A model generated the notes under the pieces. That model ran no database searches. It was not told the DNA's origin and saw only the letters and a program-made list of their open reading frames with translations. From positions 1 through 34,579 of the IMG/VR virus record IMGVR_UViG_3300029952_000086: DNA of 34,579 bases; one strand, given 5' to 3'. Of the stretch, positions 7,540 through 14,968 are shown piece after piece; position 1 is the stretch's first letter, and each line of letters starts with the position of its first letter. The position numbers were made by a program, and so were the translations under genes. The stretch is from a virus.

Positions 7540-9357
7540 TTAGCGATTAACATTTATCACAACGCCAATCGTATGAATGGCGCCAGCGAGTTTTGCAGCA
7601 ATCTGGAACACCACCGATTGTCGAGCGGCCCGATTCGTTGGATTCTGTGACGAAATCGGGGGGGCATAGACGTAGAAGCCCTTCGGTAGGAAGTCGCCTT
7701 GGTTCAACGTGCCAAATCCTGCAGTGTTCCAGACTCCCGGAGCCAGCAGACCATTCTGAACACCCTGAGACAGTACTGCCTCGATGGTGTTCACGATGAT
7801 GTGGTTTCCGTTGTCAGTCTGTGGAATCTTCGTAGGACTGGTGTACAGCAGGTTGTAGCAGGATGTCTGGATGTCCAATGCCAACCAATCGGTGCCCGTC
7901 ACTGTATCCAAGAAGTTACCCGAAACAACTACACCAGGCTCGAAGATTGCGGTGTTGTTATTGTAGGCCAAGAACACGTTGCAGTTGAACCCTTCGAGTG
8001 CGGTCACCTGAGTGGCCGACAAAGACTCTGGTACGATCCCCGGCTCTTGCTTATACATCAGGGTGATCGTGGTGTTATTGCCATTATAGTTCGTGGTCAG
8101 AATACGAGCCAAAGCAGAGGCCACCGCATGGGGATTGGAACTGGAATACTGAACCATCGTTCGATTGTATCCCAGCTGTTGCAACTTATAAGCCAGGTTA
8201 GTGGTATCGGCTGCAACCAGTACCGCAGCCTCCTGGGTGGTAGTACCGAAGATGTGTTTATTCGTTGCTCCTTCGATATACCCGGCCACTGCGATACGGT
8301 CAGTGTCTACTCCAGTGACCAGTTGGCAGGCATACCAAGCCTGACCAAACATGTTATCGAATAGTGCGACCATCGAGGCAGCGGTTTCTGCGGCAATACC
8401 TACAGCGGCATAGGAACCCGACGAAGCCAGGGTCATTCCCGTAATCGTGGATGAATCGGTGCCTGTACCACCTGCGAGGGTAGCACCGGACAGGGTAATA
8501 GCCGTGGAAACCTTTGTCAGGGTCAGGGAATTGCCAGCAGTACCCGTAGCGACCGAAGCAAAATACAATGTGGTTCCTACCACGTAGTAGGTAAACTTAA
8601 CCAGATTGGTATCGGCAGACCCAGATAGGAAAGTCAGGGCATTCTGCAGGGTTGCTGCAAGACTCGACCCGATCAGGGTCTGATTGCCCGAGGTAAGGGC
8701 TGAGACGAATGTAACCGCAGAACCCCCGATAGTAATGGTATCAGCTGCAGTGGGTTGACCACTGAAGGCAGCCGAACCCGTAGCTGTTGGGGGGTTCAAG
8801 AATCCCGCAGTTGAGGCAATTCCTGTGCTGCCCGCTGTCTCGATTTCAAACCGTTGGAAGACTGAATTCCATACACAGGTGGTGCCAGTTACCGCAGCCG
8901 CTAAGGCAGTTTGAATAATTGCCGCCACCCCGTTCAATGTTGTGGCCGATGAGAAATTAAGGCCAGTAATTGAGGTTGGGATTCCGTTCAATAATAGTTC
9001 AAAGGCCCCGGATACGATACCCGTAAAATTGGTAAGTGCCTGTTGGGCAGTTGATAGCGTACCACCCAGCAGTTTACCCGAGGTAGCTGTTTGAGCCCAA
9101 CGACCTATGGACAACGTAGTGGGCTGAGGGGACTGTTCAAACCACAGGGCTGCAGCAAGGTATTCTGGGGCCGAGGTTCCGAAGTCAGAAGCTACCGCTC
9201 CCAGGGTTAGGTAGTTGCGAAGCCGCTCGGTGGTGTTGATGACATCCGAGTTTCCCAACAGGAGCAATGTGCTCAGGTTCTGCATCTGGGCCGGGAGGGG
9301 TGCCAAGTTAACCGAGACGCTAATGAGTCGGCTAATAGGCAAAGAGTTATTGCTCAT
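7540..9357 (-). CDS. Tail sheath protein (DUF3383) with an inserted domain
   Basis: The 605-residue protein has the DUF3383 sheath features. The N-terminus reads ISRLISVSVNLAPLPAQ with LLLLGNSDVI; a domain with LLNGIPTSITGLNFSSATT follows at about 122-141, and the C-terminal attachment region contains IVNTIEAVLSQGVQNGLL and FYVYAPPIS. Between residues about 197 and 300 lies an extra strand-rich domain (ADTITIGGSAVTFVS, LIGSSLAATLQNAL, TAGNSLTLTK, ITLSGATLAGG). It interrupts the sheath body and makes the protein longer than simple family members. That insert resembles a repeat-type domain found in other phage structural proteins and probably decorates the outside of the sheath. The gene is preceded by an AAGGAG site. 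Confidence 0.92.
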   Translation of the reverse strand: MSNNSLPISRLISVSVNLAPLPAQMQNLSTLLLLGNSDVINTTERLRNYLTLGAVASDFGTSAPEYLAAALWFEQSPQPTTLSIGRWAQTATSGKLLGGTLSTAQQALTNFTGIVSGAFELLLNGIPTSITGLNFSSATTLNGVAAIIQTALAAAVTGTTCVWNSVFQRFEIETAGSTGIASTAGFLNPPTATGSAAFSGQPTAADTITIGGSAVTFVSALTSGNQTLIGSSLAATLQNALTFLSGSADTNLVKFTYYVVGTTLYFASVATGTAGNSLTLTKVSTAITLSGATLAGGTGTDSSTITGMTLASSGSYAAVGIAAETAASMVALFDNMFGQAWYACQLVTGVDTDRIAVAGYIEGATNKHIFGTTTQEAAVLVAADTTNLAYKLQQLGYNRTMVQYSSSNPHAVASALARILTTNYNGNNTTITLMYKQEPGIVPESLSATQVTALEGFNCNVFLAYNNNTAIFEPGVVVSGNFLDTVTGTDWLALDIQTSCYNLLYTSPTKIPQTDNGNHIIVNTIEAVLSQGVQNGLLAPGVWNTAGFGTLNQGDFLPKGFYVYAPPISSQNPTNRAARQSVVFQIAAKLAGAIHTIGVVINVNR

Positions 9358-9369
9358 TGATTTCTCCTT

Positions 9370-9948
9370 CTAGGAAGCTGTTACGATGGTAGTACGAACA
9401 GGTTGATCTGTTATGATTTCTGCCTCTGCAGCGAGCAGATTCAGTACGTTGTAGGTTCCGACAAGCTGTCGCTTAACTAGGAACTCCACGTCAAAGCGAT
9501 ATAGCCATCTCTCCTTCATCAGGGTGGGGATAGCCTTCACCGTTCCACTCTTGACCAGGCCCATGTTACTGAGGCTGAATACTTCTCGATTCTGAGCTAC
9601 CTGCAGCCCCATACTAAACTGGGTTGCCCATTGGTTCCCGTTAGGTCCATAGAAAGAGGCCAGGATCGTAAGGACCTCATGCCGTCGAATCTCTGTGGAT
9701 CCGTCCCCATTGGGGTGGTGAATCTCAGCCGCGTAGGTGTCCGGGTCTTGATCCGTGATTCCGATACCACACCAATCTATCCCGAAGGCCGGGATATCGG
9801 GGGCCTCAGGCTGCCAACGAGGCCTCACCATATTAGCCGGCAGGTTAGTGATGCCGACTACGAGAGCAGAAAAAAAGTCCGTTAGCGGATCACCGACTAA
9901 CGGACTAGAAGCGGGTAGGAGGTACCCACCCGTGGAGGAATCGGTCAT
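9370..9948 (-). CDS. Neck or tail terminator protein (gp12-like)
   Basis: The 192-residue protein matches the phage neck terminator family seen next to DUF3383 sheath genes. It has an N-terminal helix (DPLTDFFSALVVGITNLP), then MVRPRWQPEAPDIP, a W-C-G-I-G-I segment, RRHEVLTILASFYGPNG, and late strands including LYRFDVEFLVKRQLV. It should cap the finished tube and sheath and join the tail to the head. It lies directly before the sheath gene and overlaps the preceding gene by four bases. The terminator role is from family and position. Confidence 0.8.
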   Translation of the reverse strand: MTDSSTGGYLLPASSPLVGDPLTDFFSALVVGITNLPANMVRPRWQPEAPDIPAFGIDWCGIGITDQDPDTYAAEIHHPNGDGSTEIRRHEVLTILASFYGPNGNQWATQFSMGLQVAQNREVFSLSNMGLVKSGTVKAIPTLMKERWLYRFDVEFLVKRQLVGTYNVLNLLAAEAEIITDQPVRTTIVTAS

Positions 9949-10334
9949 GGAGAAGCATCCGTGAGATCAATACTGCTGCATGTGGCTTGGTAGAACCCTG
10001 ATCCAAACTGTGGATAAGGGCTGCACCTTTGAACAACGTAATTGTCGCCTCTCCACACTACGAGGTCTGGTTGGAACCCGGTCACGGCTGTTTGAAGTTT
10101 CTTCTTGCAGACGATGCTGATGACGTTCGTGGCATACTGCATTTCAGGGAACTGCTCACGAATCAACTCACGGTCGGAGAACATGTCGACCACACCACAG
10201 ACGTTGTTCGTCGTGACATTCGTGGTCGAAGAGCGACCGTTGACAGAGCTAACTGTCTCAGTGCGTCGAATGATATTGAACTTGTCACTGATCAACGGAT
10301 CAAGGACAACGTCCATCGCAAGTTCCATGGCCAT
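9945..10334 (-). CDS. Probable head-tail connector or head completion protein
   Basis: The 129-residue product is not recognised with certainty. It shows strand-rich structure with DKFNIIRRTETVSSVNG, a VSIVCKKKLQ-like stretch and PDLVVWRGDNYVVQRCSPYP, a pattern typical of head-closure or stopper proteins that carry an SPP1 gp16-like barrel. It lies between the gp10-like neck gene and the terminator gene, where the stopper normally is. Three Met codons occur near the start (10334, 10328, 10316). The first is preceded by an AGGTG site and is used here. Confidence 0.55.
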   Translation of the reverse strand: MAMELAMDVVLDPLISDKFNIIRRTETVSSVNGRSSTTNVTTNNVCGVVDMFSDRELIREQFPEMQYATNVISIVCKKKLQTAVTGFQPDLVVWRGDNYVVQRCSPYPQFGSGFYQATCSSIDLTDASP

Positions 10335-10337
10335 GGC

Positions 10338-10547
10338 CTATTCACCTCGTTTGGCGTTCTTCGCCCAGATACCCAAAGAGGTTTCAGCTGAGGTGAAGTA
10401 ACGAGCCGCGAGATCGAAATCTTTTTTCTTAGCCGCTCCCTGACCATCTTTGATGGTTCTAATAATCGCTTCAGTAGCTCTTTGAATGTCCCCTGAGAGG
10501 TCGACATCAGCAGTATGAACGTGTACCACGATTTTCTTAGCCATCAT
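10338..10547 (-). CDS. Small conserved-looking protein in the neck cluster
   Basis: This 69-residue protein is basic at the N-terminus, has a VVHVHTADVDLSGD strand, then two helices with IQRATEAIIRTIKDGQG and FDLAARYFTSAETSLGIW. I do not recognise a family. Two adjacent ATG codons (10547 and 10544) are possible starts; the first overlaps the upstream stop as ATGA. An AAGGAAG site lies just upstream. A minor connector role is possible from its place only. Confidence 0.65.
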   Translation of the reverse strand: MMAKKIVVHVHTADVDLSGDIQRATEAIIRTIKDGQGAAKKKDFDLAARYFTSAETSLGIWAKNAKRGE

Positions 10548-11029
10548 TTCTTCCTTATAACGTAAGTTACTGAATTCCTGAATTGTCCGGTGTCGACTAA
10601 GGGCTTCGTACCAGCCCGACCCCTGCGTTGACGAGCTACGAGAGTTGAGTCGGACAGCAAAGGACTAATGCCAGCGTTGATGTATGCACGAACCGCGTTT
10701 TGGCCCACTAGACCGGCGCGATTCAATGCTTGGTCTGGTCCTTCCATGTTCCCTGCTAGCGCCTGCTGGGCACCCCATTCCAGCTGTTTAATGATCTTCG
10801 GCTGAGCACCAGCGATAGCAGGCCGGAGCCACTCACGAGCCGGGATATTCTGCTCAGGAGCACCATGGTCCATGATATAGCCGATTGTTGCATTGTTGAT
10901 CGGAGCATCATCGTCACGAGCATCCTTGTCCTGTGGGATGCCAACAAAAGCGGCCTGTGAAGTCAAGGCCTGATTTGATGCGAGGAGCTTACCAATGTTG
11001 TTCTTGAGGAGCTTGGCAGCGTTAGCCAT
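10544..11029 (-). CDS. HK97 gp10-like neck or tail completion protein
   Basis: The 161-residue protein has the hallmark of gp10-like neck proteins: FVGIPQDKDAR, then NATIGYIMDHGAPEQNIPAR and EWLRP, followed by a helix and a C-terminal VDTGQFRNSVTYVI strand. Family members use the I-G-Y-I-x-E/D-x-G and I-P-A/P-R motifs in the fold core. The protein probably joins the connector to the tail terminator. It overlaps the following small gene by four bases and the preceding gene by eight bases. Confidence 0.78.
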   Translation of the reverse strand: MANAAKLLKNNIGKLLASNQALTSQAAFVGIPQDKDARDDDAPINNATIGYIMDHGAPEQNIPAREWLRPAIAGAQPKIIKQLEWGAQQALAGNMEGPDQALNRAGLVGQNAVRAYINAGISPLLSDSTLVARQRRGRAGTKPLVDTGQFRNSVTYVIRKK

Positions 11030-11579
11030 TCATCTTCTCGAGCTCAGCCTTGCACTCAGCCGGGGTATACTCGAAGAACTTCGCCTTCTGGAACTCGTTG
11101 TAAACATCCTTGGGCAACTTACCCTTATCGGGGCCGACAAAGATGGGCTCGTTGTTGAACTCATTCACGTTCTTCTGAGCAGAGGCCTTCGTGTAATAGG
11201 CAGTGTGTGACCCCGCCTGTTCGTAAAGGAAGATACCGGAACCTTTGGCCCCGCGTTCAAGTGCCTGCTTCTGGAAGAGACCGTGGATGTTCGGTTTTGA
11301 TGAATCCTTCGTTCCGATCATTTTCTCATATCGAGAAATTCCCCAATCAATCCCCTTCTTTGCTAACTCTAGAGTGGGGTAATAGGAATTGGTAGGACGG
11401 AAACGGTCACTCTTAGTAAAGAACCGCTCTTTTGGGGTACGAGTGGGGTCCTCGGTAATTTTAAAACCCCTATAGGTTTCTACTAAACGAGAGGTTGATC
11501 CATAAGTCCAACCTTTCTCCTTTTTCTCCTTAACATTCTTTTCAAAATCGGAGTCCAGATGAATGTGAATATGTGCCAT
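11022..11579 (-). CDS. Unknown protein in the connector cluster
   Basis: The 185-residue product is not recognised. It begins with MAHIHIHLDSDFEKN, a His-alternating strand that recurs in the scaffold part of the protease-scaffold gene. A basic region rich in K, R, Y and T follows, with LVETYRGFKITEDPTR and LELAKKGIDWGISRYEK. The second half has GIFLYEQAGSHTAYY and ends in an acidic helix. A GGAG site six bases before ATG 11579 supports the start. The stem-loop region 11596-11641 lies just upstream. Possible roles include a minor connector or a protein acting during head assembly; none can be shown. Confidence 0.65.
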   Translation of the reverse strand: MAHIHIHLDSDFEKNVKEKKEKGWTYGSTSRLVETYRGFKITEDPTRTPKERFFTKSDRFRPTNSYYPTLELAKKGIDWGISRYEKMIGTKDSSKPNIHGLFQKQALERGAKGSGIFLYEQAGSHTAYYTKASAQKNVNEFNNEPIFVGPDKGKLPKDVYNEFQKAKFFEYTPAECKAELEKMNG

Positions 11580-11595
11580 GTTTCGCTCCAGTAAA

Positions 11596-11641
11596 TTAAT
11601 GGTTTATTTTATGAGTTCTGCAGTCGAATGTAAACCATTAA
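11596..11641. repeat. 11-bp perfect inverted repeat between two connector genes
   Basis: TTAATGGTTTA at 11596-11606 is the exact reverse complement of TAAACCATTAA at 11631-11641, with a 24-base loop. The right arm contains the stop codon of the DUF4054 gene. No T-run follows on either strand, so a standard terminator is unlikely. It may act as an RNA processing or stability element, or as a protein binding site, on the minus-strand transcript. Confidence 0.6.
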
Positions 11642-12108
11642 CACGAGGGGTTCGGGTAGTTCGCAAACCAAGGGCCGGCATAGGGAGTTCCATCTGAGTT
11701 CAGAGGAGCACACCCGATACCGATCTGCACAGGACCAGCGCCGATCATACGAGCCATGCGGATGTAGCGAGTGCCGTAGATCGTTGTATTCCAGTGTCCG
11801 CCTTTTTCCTCTGTCGAGTTGGCTGTATCGAATCCCACAGACACCTTGTCGGCAGACTTGCTGTTAATGGCACCTGTCGTTATACCAGGGGTTGCGCCAT
11901 TCGTGGCTTCCATAATAGCTCGAGACTCAAGGACCAGGTTGTGGGCCATCCACAGCTCAGTTCCCATGTCTAACCAGGTACCCCAACGACCCGCATCTAG
12001 ACTCAACCCGGCGTAGTTCAGCCAGTAATTGATTTGCGGATCAGGGAAGGCAGTGATATCAGCAAATTCTGGGTAGTCGCCTCGAAAGGAAGCGTTAGTA
12101 ACCGTCAT
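11638..12108 (-). CDS. DUF4054 head-tail adaptor protein
   Basis: The 156-residue protein begins [18 protein letters not shown] and continues with [18 protein letters not shown] and [20 protein letters not shown]. This is the DUF4054 head-tail connector pattern (adaptor of the gp6/gp15 type). A later [18 protein letters not shown] stretch is also typical. The adaptor ring should sit below the portal. ATG 12108 is chosen because it overlaps the upstream stop as ATGA; an in-frame ATG four codons earlier would overlap more deeply. Confidence 0.88.
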   Translation of the reverse strand: MTVTNASFRGDYPEFADITAFPDPQINYWLNYAGLSLDAGRWGTWLDMGTELWMAHNLVLESRAIMEATNGATPGITTGAINSKSADKVSVGFDTANSTEEKGGHWNTTIYGTRYIRMARMIGAGPVQIGIGCAPLNSDGTPYAGPWFANYPNPSC

Positions 12109-12290
12109 GGGTTTCTCCACCGACTGTTCATCAGTTCAATCTCATTCAAAACTTGTGATGCAGCATCAGAAGCATGCCGTTGAATCGAATAAGCAATAGC
12201 TTCAGCCTGCTTGGGGTCCTTCCCGGCCTTGATCTCGGTGGCGATGTTTTCAGACTTCGCTTCCTCAGACTTGCTTTGATTCAACGGCAT
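12105..12290 (-). CDS. Small phage protein of the connector cluster
   Basis: The 61-residue, charged, helical protein starts [20 protein letters not shown] and has [20 protein letters not shown]. Short proteins with the same M-P-L-x-x-S-K-S opening and the K-Q-A-x-A-I-A-Y-S core are common near head genes of phages, but I know of no assigned function. An AGGAG site lies six bases before the ATG, and the upstream stop codon is part of that site. The stop overlaps the DUF4054 start. Confidence 0.75.
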   Translation of the reverse strand: MPLNQSKSEEAKSENIATEIKAGKDPKQAEAIAYSIQRHASDAASQVLNEIELMNSRWRNP

Positions 12291-12299
12291 GTTATTCTC

Positions 12300-12524
12300 C
12301 TAACGGCGTTTCTTGCGCGACACAGGGGCAGAGGGCTCGCCTTCCTCACTGGATTCCTCCGTCTCGATGACGTTACCTTCATCATCTACGGGTTTGGCTC
12401 CGCAGGCATCGAAGTACCAGTGGTTTTCAAACTCTTCAGCTACCTCGTGAACACCCGGCTCGAAGTGGATGACCGCATGTTCAGCATTGAAGATGCTGAC
12501 CTTCTTGGTGAAAAGATATCTCAT
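12300..12524 (-). CDS. Small protein after the capsid gene (possibly STY1053-like)
   Basis: The 74-residue product starts MRYLFTKKVSIFNAEHAVIH at ATG 12524, which has a GGAG site six bases upstream. The N-terminal half is a small mixed domain (GVHEVAEEFENHWYFDACG). The C-terminal third is acidic, then ends in a basic R-K-K-R-R tail. Similar short proteins occur beside major capsid genes, sometimes named STY1053-like; the match here is by general pattern. It is the first gene after the capsid terminator and depends on read-through or its own signal. Confidence 0.65.
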   Translation of the reverse strand: MRYLFTKKVSIFNAEHAVIHFEPGVHEVAEEFENHWYFDACGAKPVDDEGNVIETEESSEEGEPSAPVSRKKRR

Positions 12525-12534
12525 AACACACTCC

Positions 12535-12560
12535 AAAAATCGAGGAGCCTAGACCCCTCG
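12535..12560 (-). terminator. Rho-independent terminator after the major capsid gene
   Basis: On the minus strand CGAGGGG (12560-12554), loop TCTAGG and CTCCTCG (12547-12541) form a seven-pair stem, with one G-T pair, followed directly by ATTTTT. It lies seven bases beyond the capsid stop codon. It should reduce transcription into the connector genes, giving more capsid than tail message. Confidence 0.8.
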
Positions 12561-12567
12561 GGTTTGA

Positions 12568-13638
12568 TTACAGACCGTCGTAGTACCCGACTGTTTCCGG
12601 GTAGACGATTTCAGTGCGACCCAGGCGGCAGTAGTACGTCGTCTTGTGGTAGATCGAGTCGTATTGAATCGGAGTGCGTTGCAGGAGAGTCATCGGGAAG
12701 CGCAGCCGTTGATACTCCTTGAGATAGACCACAGCACGGTCCACAGTACCAGCAGTACCGACTGTGCCACCTGAACCCGCGCCGAGTAGCCACTTGACCG
12801 GGAAGATCACCAACTTGCCTTGGCCTGAAGTGGAGAGAATGTTGTTCTCCAAAATATACTTCAGGATGGAGACGTTGCCGGCATTCGACACCTTCGCAGT
12901 AGCGATGAAGCCGAACTGTGACGGTGGCAGCAGCAGACGATCTGGCATTACGGCCAAGGCCGAATTGTTCCAGTTGGTCACCAGCATGTTGTTGACGTCT
13001 GCCAGGATCTCATCCGGGGTTTTCTTAGCCCAGGTTGTGGAACCGGAAGCACCGGCAGGCAGGGCAACCGGAGTCACCAGGGTGCTGTTGACCAGGCCGT
13101 AGCACGCTGTCTTGCTGGTATCACCGATGTAGACCTGCTCATCGATGTCCATCTGGTGCTTGAGCTGCAGACCTTCGTATTTCTGTTGGTCCACAGGACG
13201 ACCAAGGCGAGCAGCCGATTCGAGCTCAGGAATGGTGTATTTCAATTCCATACCCCAGAGTTCCAACGGGTTGGCCAGCTTGGCGATATCCACACCCATG
13301 CCGCCGATTTGATCGGATGCTTTGCCGATCCAAGCCTTACCGTTGCCGATACCGTTGCCGGCACCCAGGCCACCCGCCGAAGCGAACGTGGACAGTGTAT
13401 AGCTGGTAGCTTCATCGGCGATTGTGGCATCTCCACGCAGGTCGATATCGCGAGGATATGTCACCGCTGCCAGAGGCATGTGAAGGGTTTGATCGAGGCG
13501 TTCTAGCTCACCGACCAAGAAGGCGCCAGTGGAGTCGACGAACTTTCCGTCTCGGGTTTGTACCGCGTGAGGCAGCTTCTTACCAGCCTGAGTCCCGTTG
13601 GCGTCGATGGTTTGGAAACCATTGTCAAATGTCATCAC
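12568..13638 (-). CDS. Major capsid protein (DUF2184 type)
   Basis: The 356-residue protein fits the DUF2184 major capsid family of contractile-tailed phages. Seen are an N-terminal arm with GELERLDQTLHMPLAAVTYP and RDIDLRGDATIADE, a glycine-rich G-A-G-N-G-I-G-N-G loop, ELWGMELKYTIPELESAARL, and IDEQVYIGDTSKTACYGLVN. The end has LLQRTPIQYDSIYHKTTYYC and RLGRTEIVYPETVGYYDGL. It forms the icosahedral shell with an HK97-like fold. Start is GTG 13638 (AAGGA seven bases upstream) or the directly following ATG 13635. A terminator follows the gene and the cement protein precedes it. Confidence 0.93.
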   Translation of the reverse strand: MMTFDNGFQTIDANGTQAGKKLPHAVQTRDGKFVDSTGAFLVGELERLDQTLHMPLAAVTYPRDIDLRGDATIADEATSYTLSTFASAGGLGAGNGIGNGKAWIGKASDQIGGMGVDIAKLANPLELWGMELKYTIPELESAARLGRPVDQQKYEGLQLKHQMDIDEQVYIGDTSKTACYGLVNSTLVTPVALPAGASGSTTWAKKTPDEILADVNNMLVTNWNNSALAVMPDRLLLPPSQFGFIATAKVSNAGNVSILKYILENNILSTSGQGKLVIFPVKWLLGAGSGGTVGTAGTVDRAVVYLKEYQRLRFPMTLLQRTPIQYDSIYHKTTYYCRLGRTEIVYPETVGYYDGL

Positions 13639-13652
13639 GATTCTGTCCTTTC

Positions 13653-14183
13653 TTAGTTGTTGAACCGGATTTCAACGTTGCCTGAAGCATCCGGCGAACC
13701 ATTGAAGAAAGCGTTTGCTACGACAGAAGTGTTGCCAGCGGAGTAGCTGGTTTCAAATCCACCCAATACGTGTGAGCCAGTCGATGCAGCAGCCCAGACA
13801 TAGACAGTACCACCCTTGACCGGCGCCTGACCAGCAGGAACCGTGGTCATGATGTAACCCGCAGTCAGGACGTCAATGACGCCAGAGACCGGAGGAGCAA
13901 CAGAACCGAACGGAGCCGCACCGAAGTTCTGGTTGGTCTGATTCTGTTGGGTCGGGTAGGCACGAACCGTGATGCCCCAGGTGACCACAGGGACGGTGTT
14001 GCTCTGGTCGCCAGCTGCGAAGGGACGAACCCCTTGCGTAGTGGCATCGACCAGGACTGCTTGGCCATATGCAGTCGGTGGGGAGTTAACATCGATGAGG
14101 TCGGCCTCGATTGATGCCGGATGGGTGCGATTCACATCACCGGGAAACCCGGCATTCATCCGATATAGGATTGCGGTAGACAT
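13653..14183 (-). CDS. Capsid cement or decoration protein (gp24-like)
   Basis: The 176-residue protein shows the phage structural cement pattern: MSTAILYRMNAGFPGDVNRT, then ASIEADLIDVNSPPTAYGQ and VLVDATTQGVRPFAAGD, followed by GITVRAYPTQQNQ. In E217-like capsids such proteins bind the shell from outside. It lies directly between the protease-scaffold and the capsid gene, where decoration proteins are usually coded, and has an AAGGA site. It looks complete. Confidence 0.85.
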   Translation of the reverse strand: MSTAILYRMNAGFPGDVNRTHPASIEADLIDVNSPPTAYGQAVLVDATTQGVRPFAAGDQSNTVPVVTWGITVRAYPTQQNQTNQNFGAAPFGSVAPPVSGVIDVLTAGYIMTTVPAGQAPVKGGTVYVWAAASTGSHVLGGFETSYSAGNTSVVANAFFNGSPDASGNVEIRFNN

Positions 14184-14197
14184 GTGGATTTCCTTTC

Positions 14198-14968
14198 TTA
14201 GTTAAACTTCTTGGCGTTATCTTCAGCCCAGACCTTGCCGATGTCAGCGACGGACTGGATTCGGGAGGTACGGATTTCTTGACTGTGGCCCATATGATCT
14301 TGGCCGCGTGTGGCATCCGTATTGATGGCCTTCTTCATGGCACCGACTGCTTTGAAGATTGTGCGGATGGCATCGCAGGACATTTTCTTGGTATCCAGCT
14401 GTTTGCCCCCCATAACTTCCTCGACCAGGCTACGAGTAGCCGGTTGAACGAAGGCCAGGTCCAGAGCTTGGCGACGTAGGCCGCAGATGTTCTTGAACGA
14501 GACCTTTGGAGCGGCCTTGTGATCGAACGTAGGGACTTTGATACCGGGTGCAATGATTTCGGCCAGGGCGATGGTGTCGCGGTAGCTGTCAGCTAAGTAA
14601 GCGGAGTCAGTGGCTTTACGGGCACGGTCACCAGTGCCGACTGGAGCTTCTTCTTCCAGTTGACCTTCAGTTTCCTTATCATCATTCGCCGAAGGAGTTT
14701 CTCCCTCGCCAAGCTTGGCTTCGATTGCATCCAGGCGATCACGGAACTCCTGATGTTCCTGGGAGTTCTGAGCGATATGCTCCTGAAGTGCAGTATCATC
14801 GTCCATCGCAGGAGCGGGAGTCTCTCCTTGGCCGTGGATATGGATGTGGGTAGCTTCTTCGTTGCCCTCGTCCTTTGTTTCCCCTTCCTTCAGGGCTTCC
14901 TTAAGGCCTTCTTCGTCCTGTGACTTGAAGGCGGCCATCGCCCGATCAATCCAGCTTCTCTTTGCCAT
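14198..14968 (-). CDS. Scaffold protein from an internal in-frame start
   Basis: Inside the protease gene, codon 191 is an ATG (14968) preceded by GAGGAG (14980-14975) with a six-base spacer, an ideal Shine-Dalgarno arrangement. Translation here would give a 256-residue protein starting MAKRSWIDRAMAAFKSQDEE, covering exactly the charged helical part and none of the protease. Separate production of excess scaffold from a nested start is known from lambda Nu3. The site and its match to the domain boundary are directly visible; use in vivo is inferred. Confidence 0.72.
   Translation of the reverse strand: MAKRSWIDRAMAAFKSQDEEGLKEALKEGETKDEGNEEATHIHIHGQGETPAPAMDDDTALQEHIAQNSQEHQEFRDRLDAIEAKLGEGETPSANDDKETEGQLEEEAPVGTGDRARKATDSAYLADSYRDTIALAEIIAPGIKVPTFDHKAAPKVSFKNICGLRRQALDLAFVQPATRSLVEEVMGGKQLDTKKMSCDAIRTIFKAVGAMKKAINTDATRGQDHMGHSQEIRTSRIQSVADIGKVWAEDNAKKFN

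Noticed and set aside
7699-8364. 221-codon plus-strand frame opposite the sheath gene
   Set aside because: Antisense shadow of a well-supported gene; no ribosome site and no protein-like pattern.
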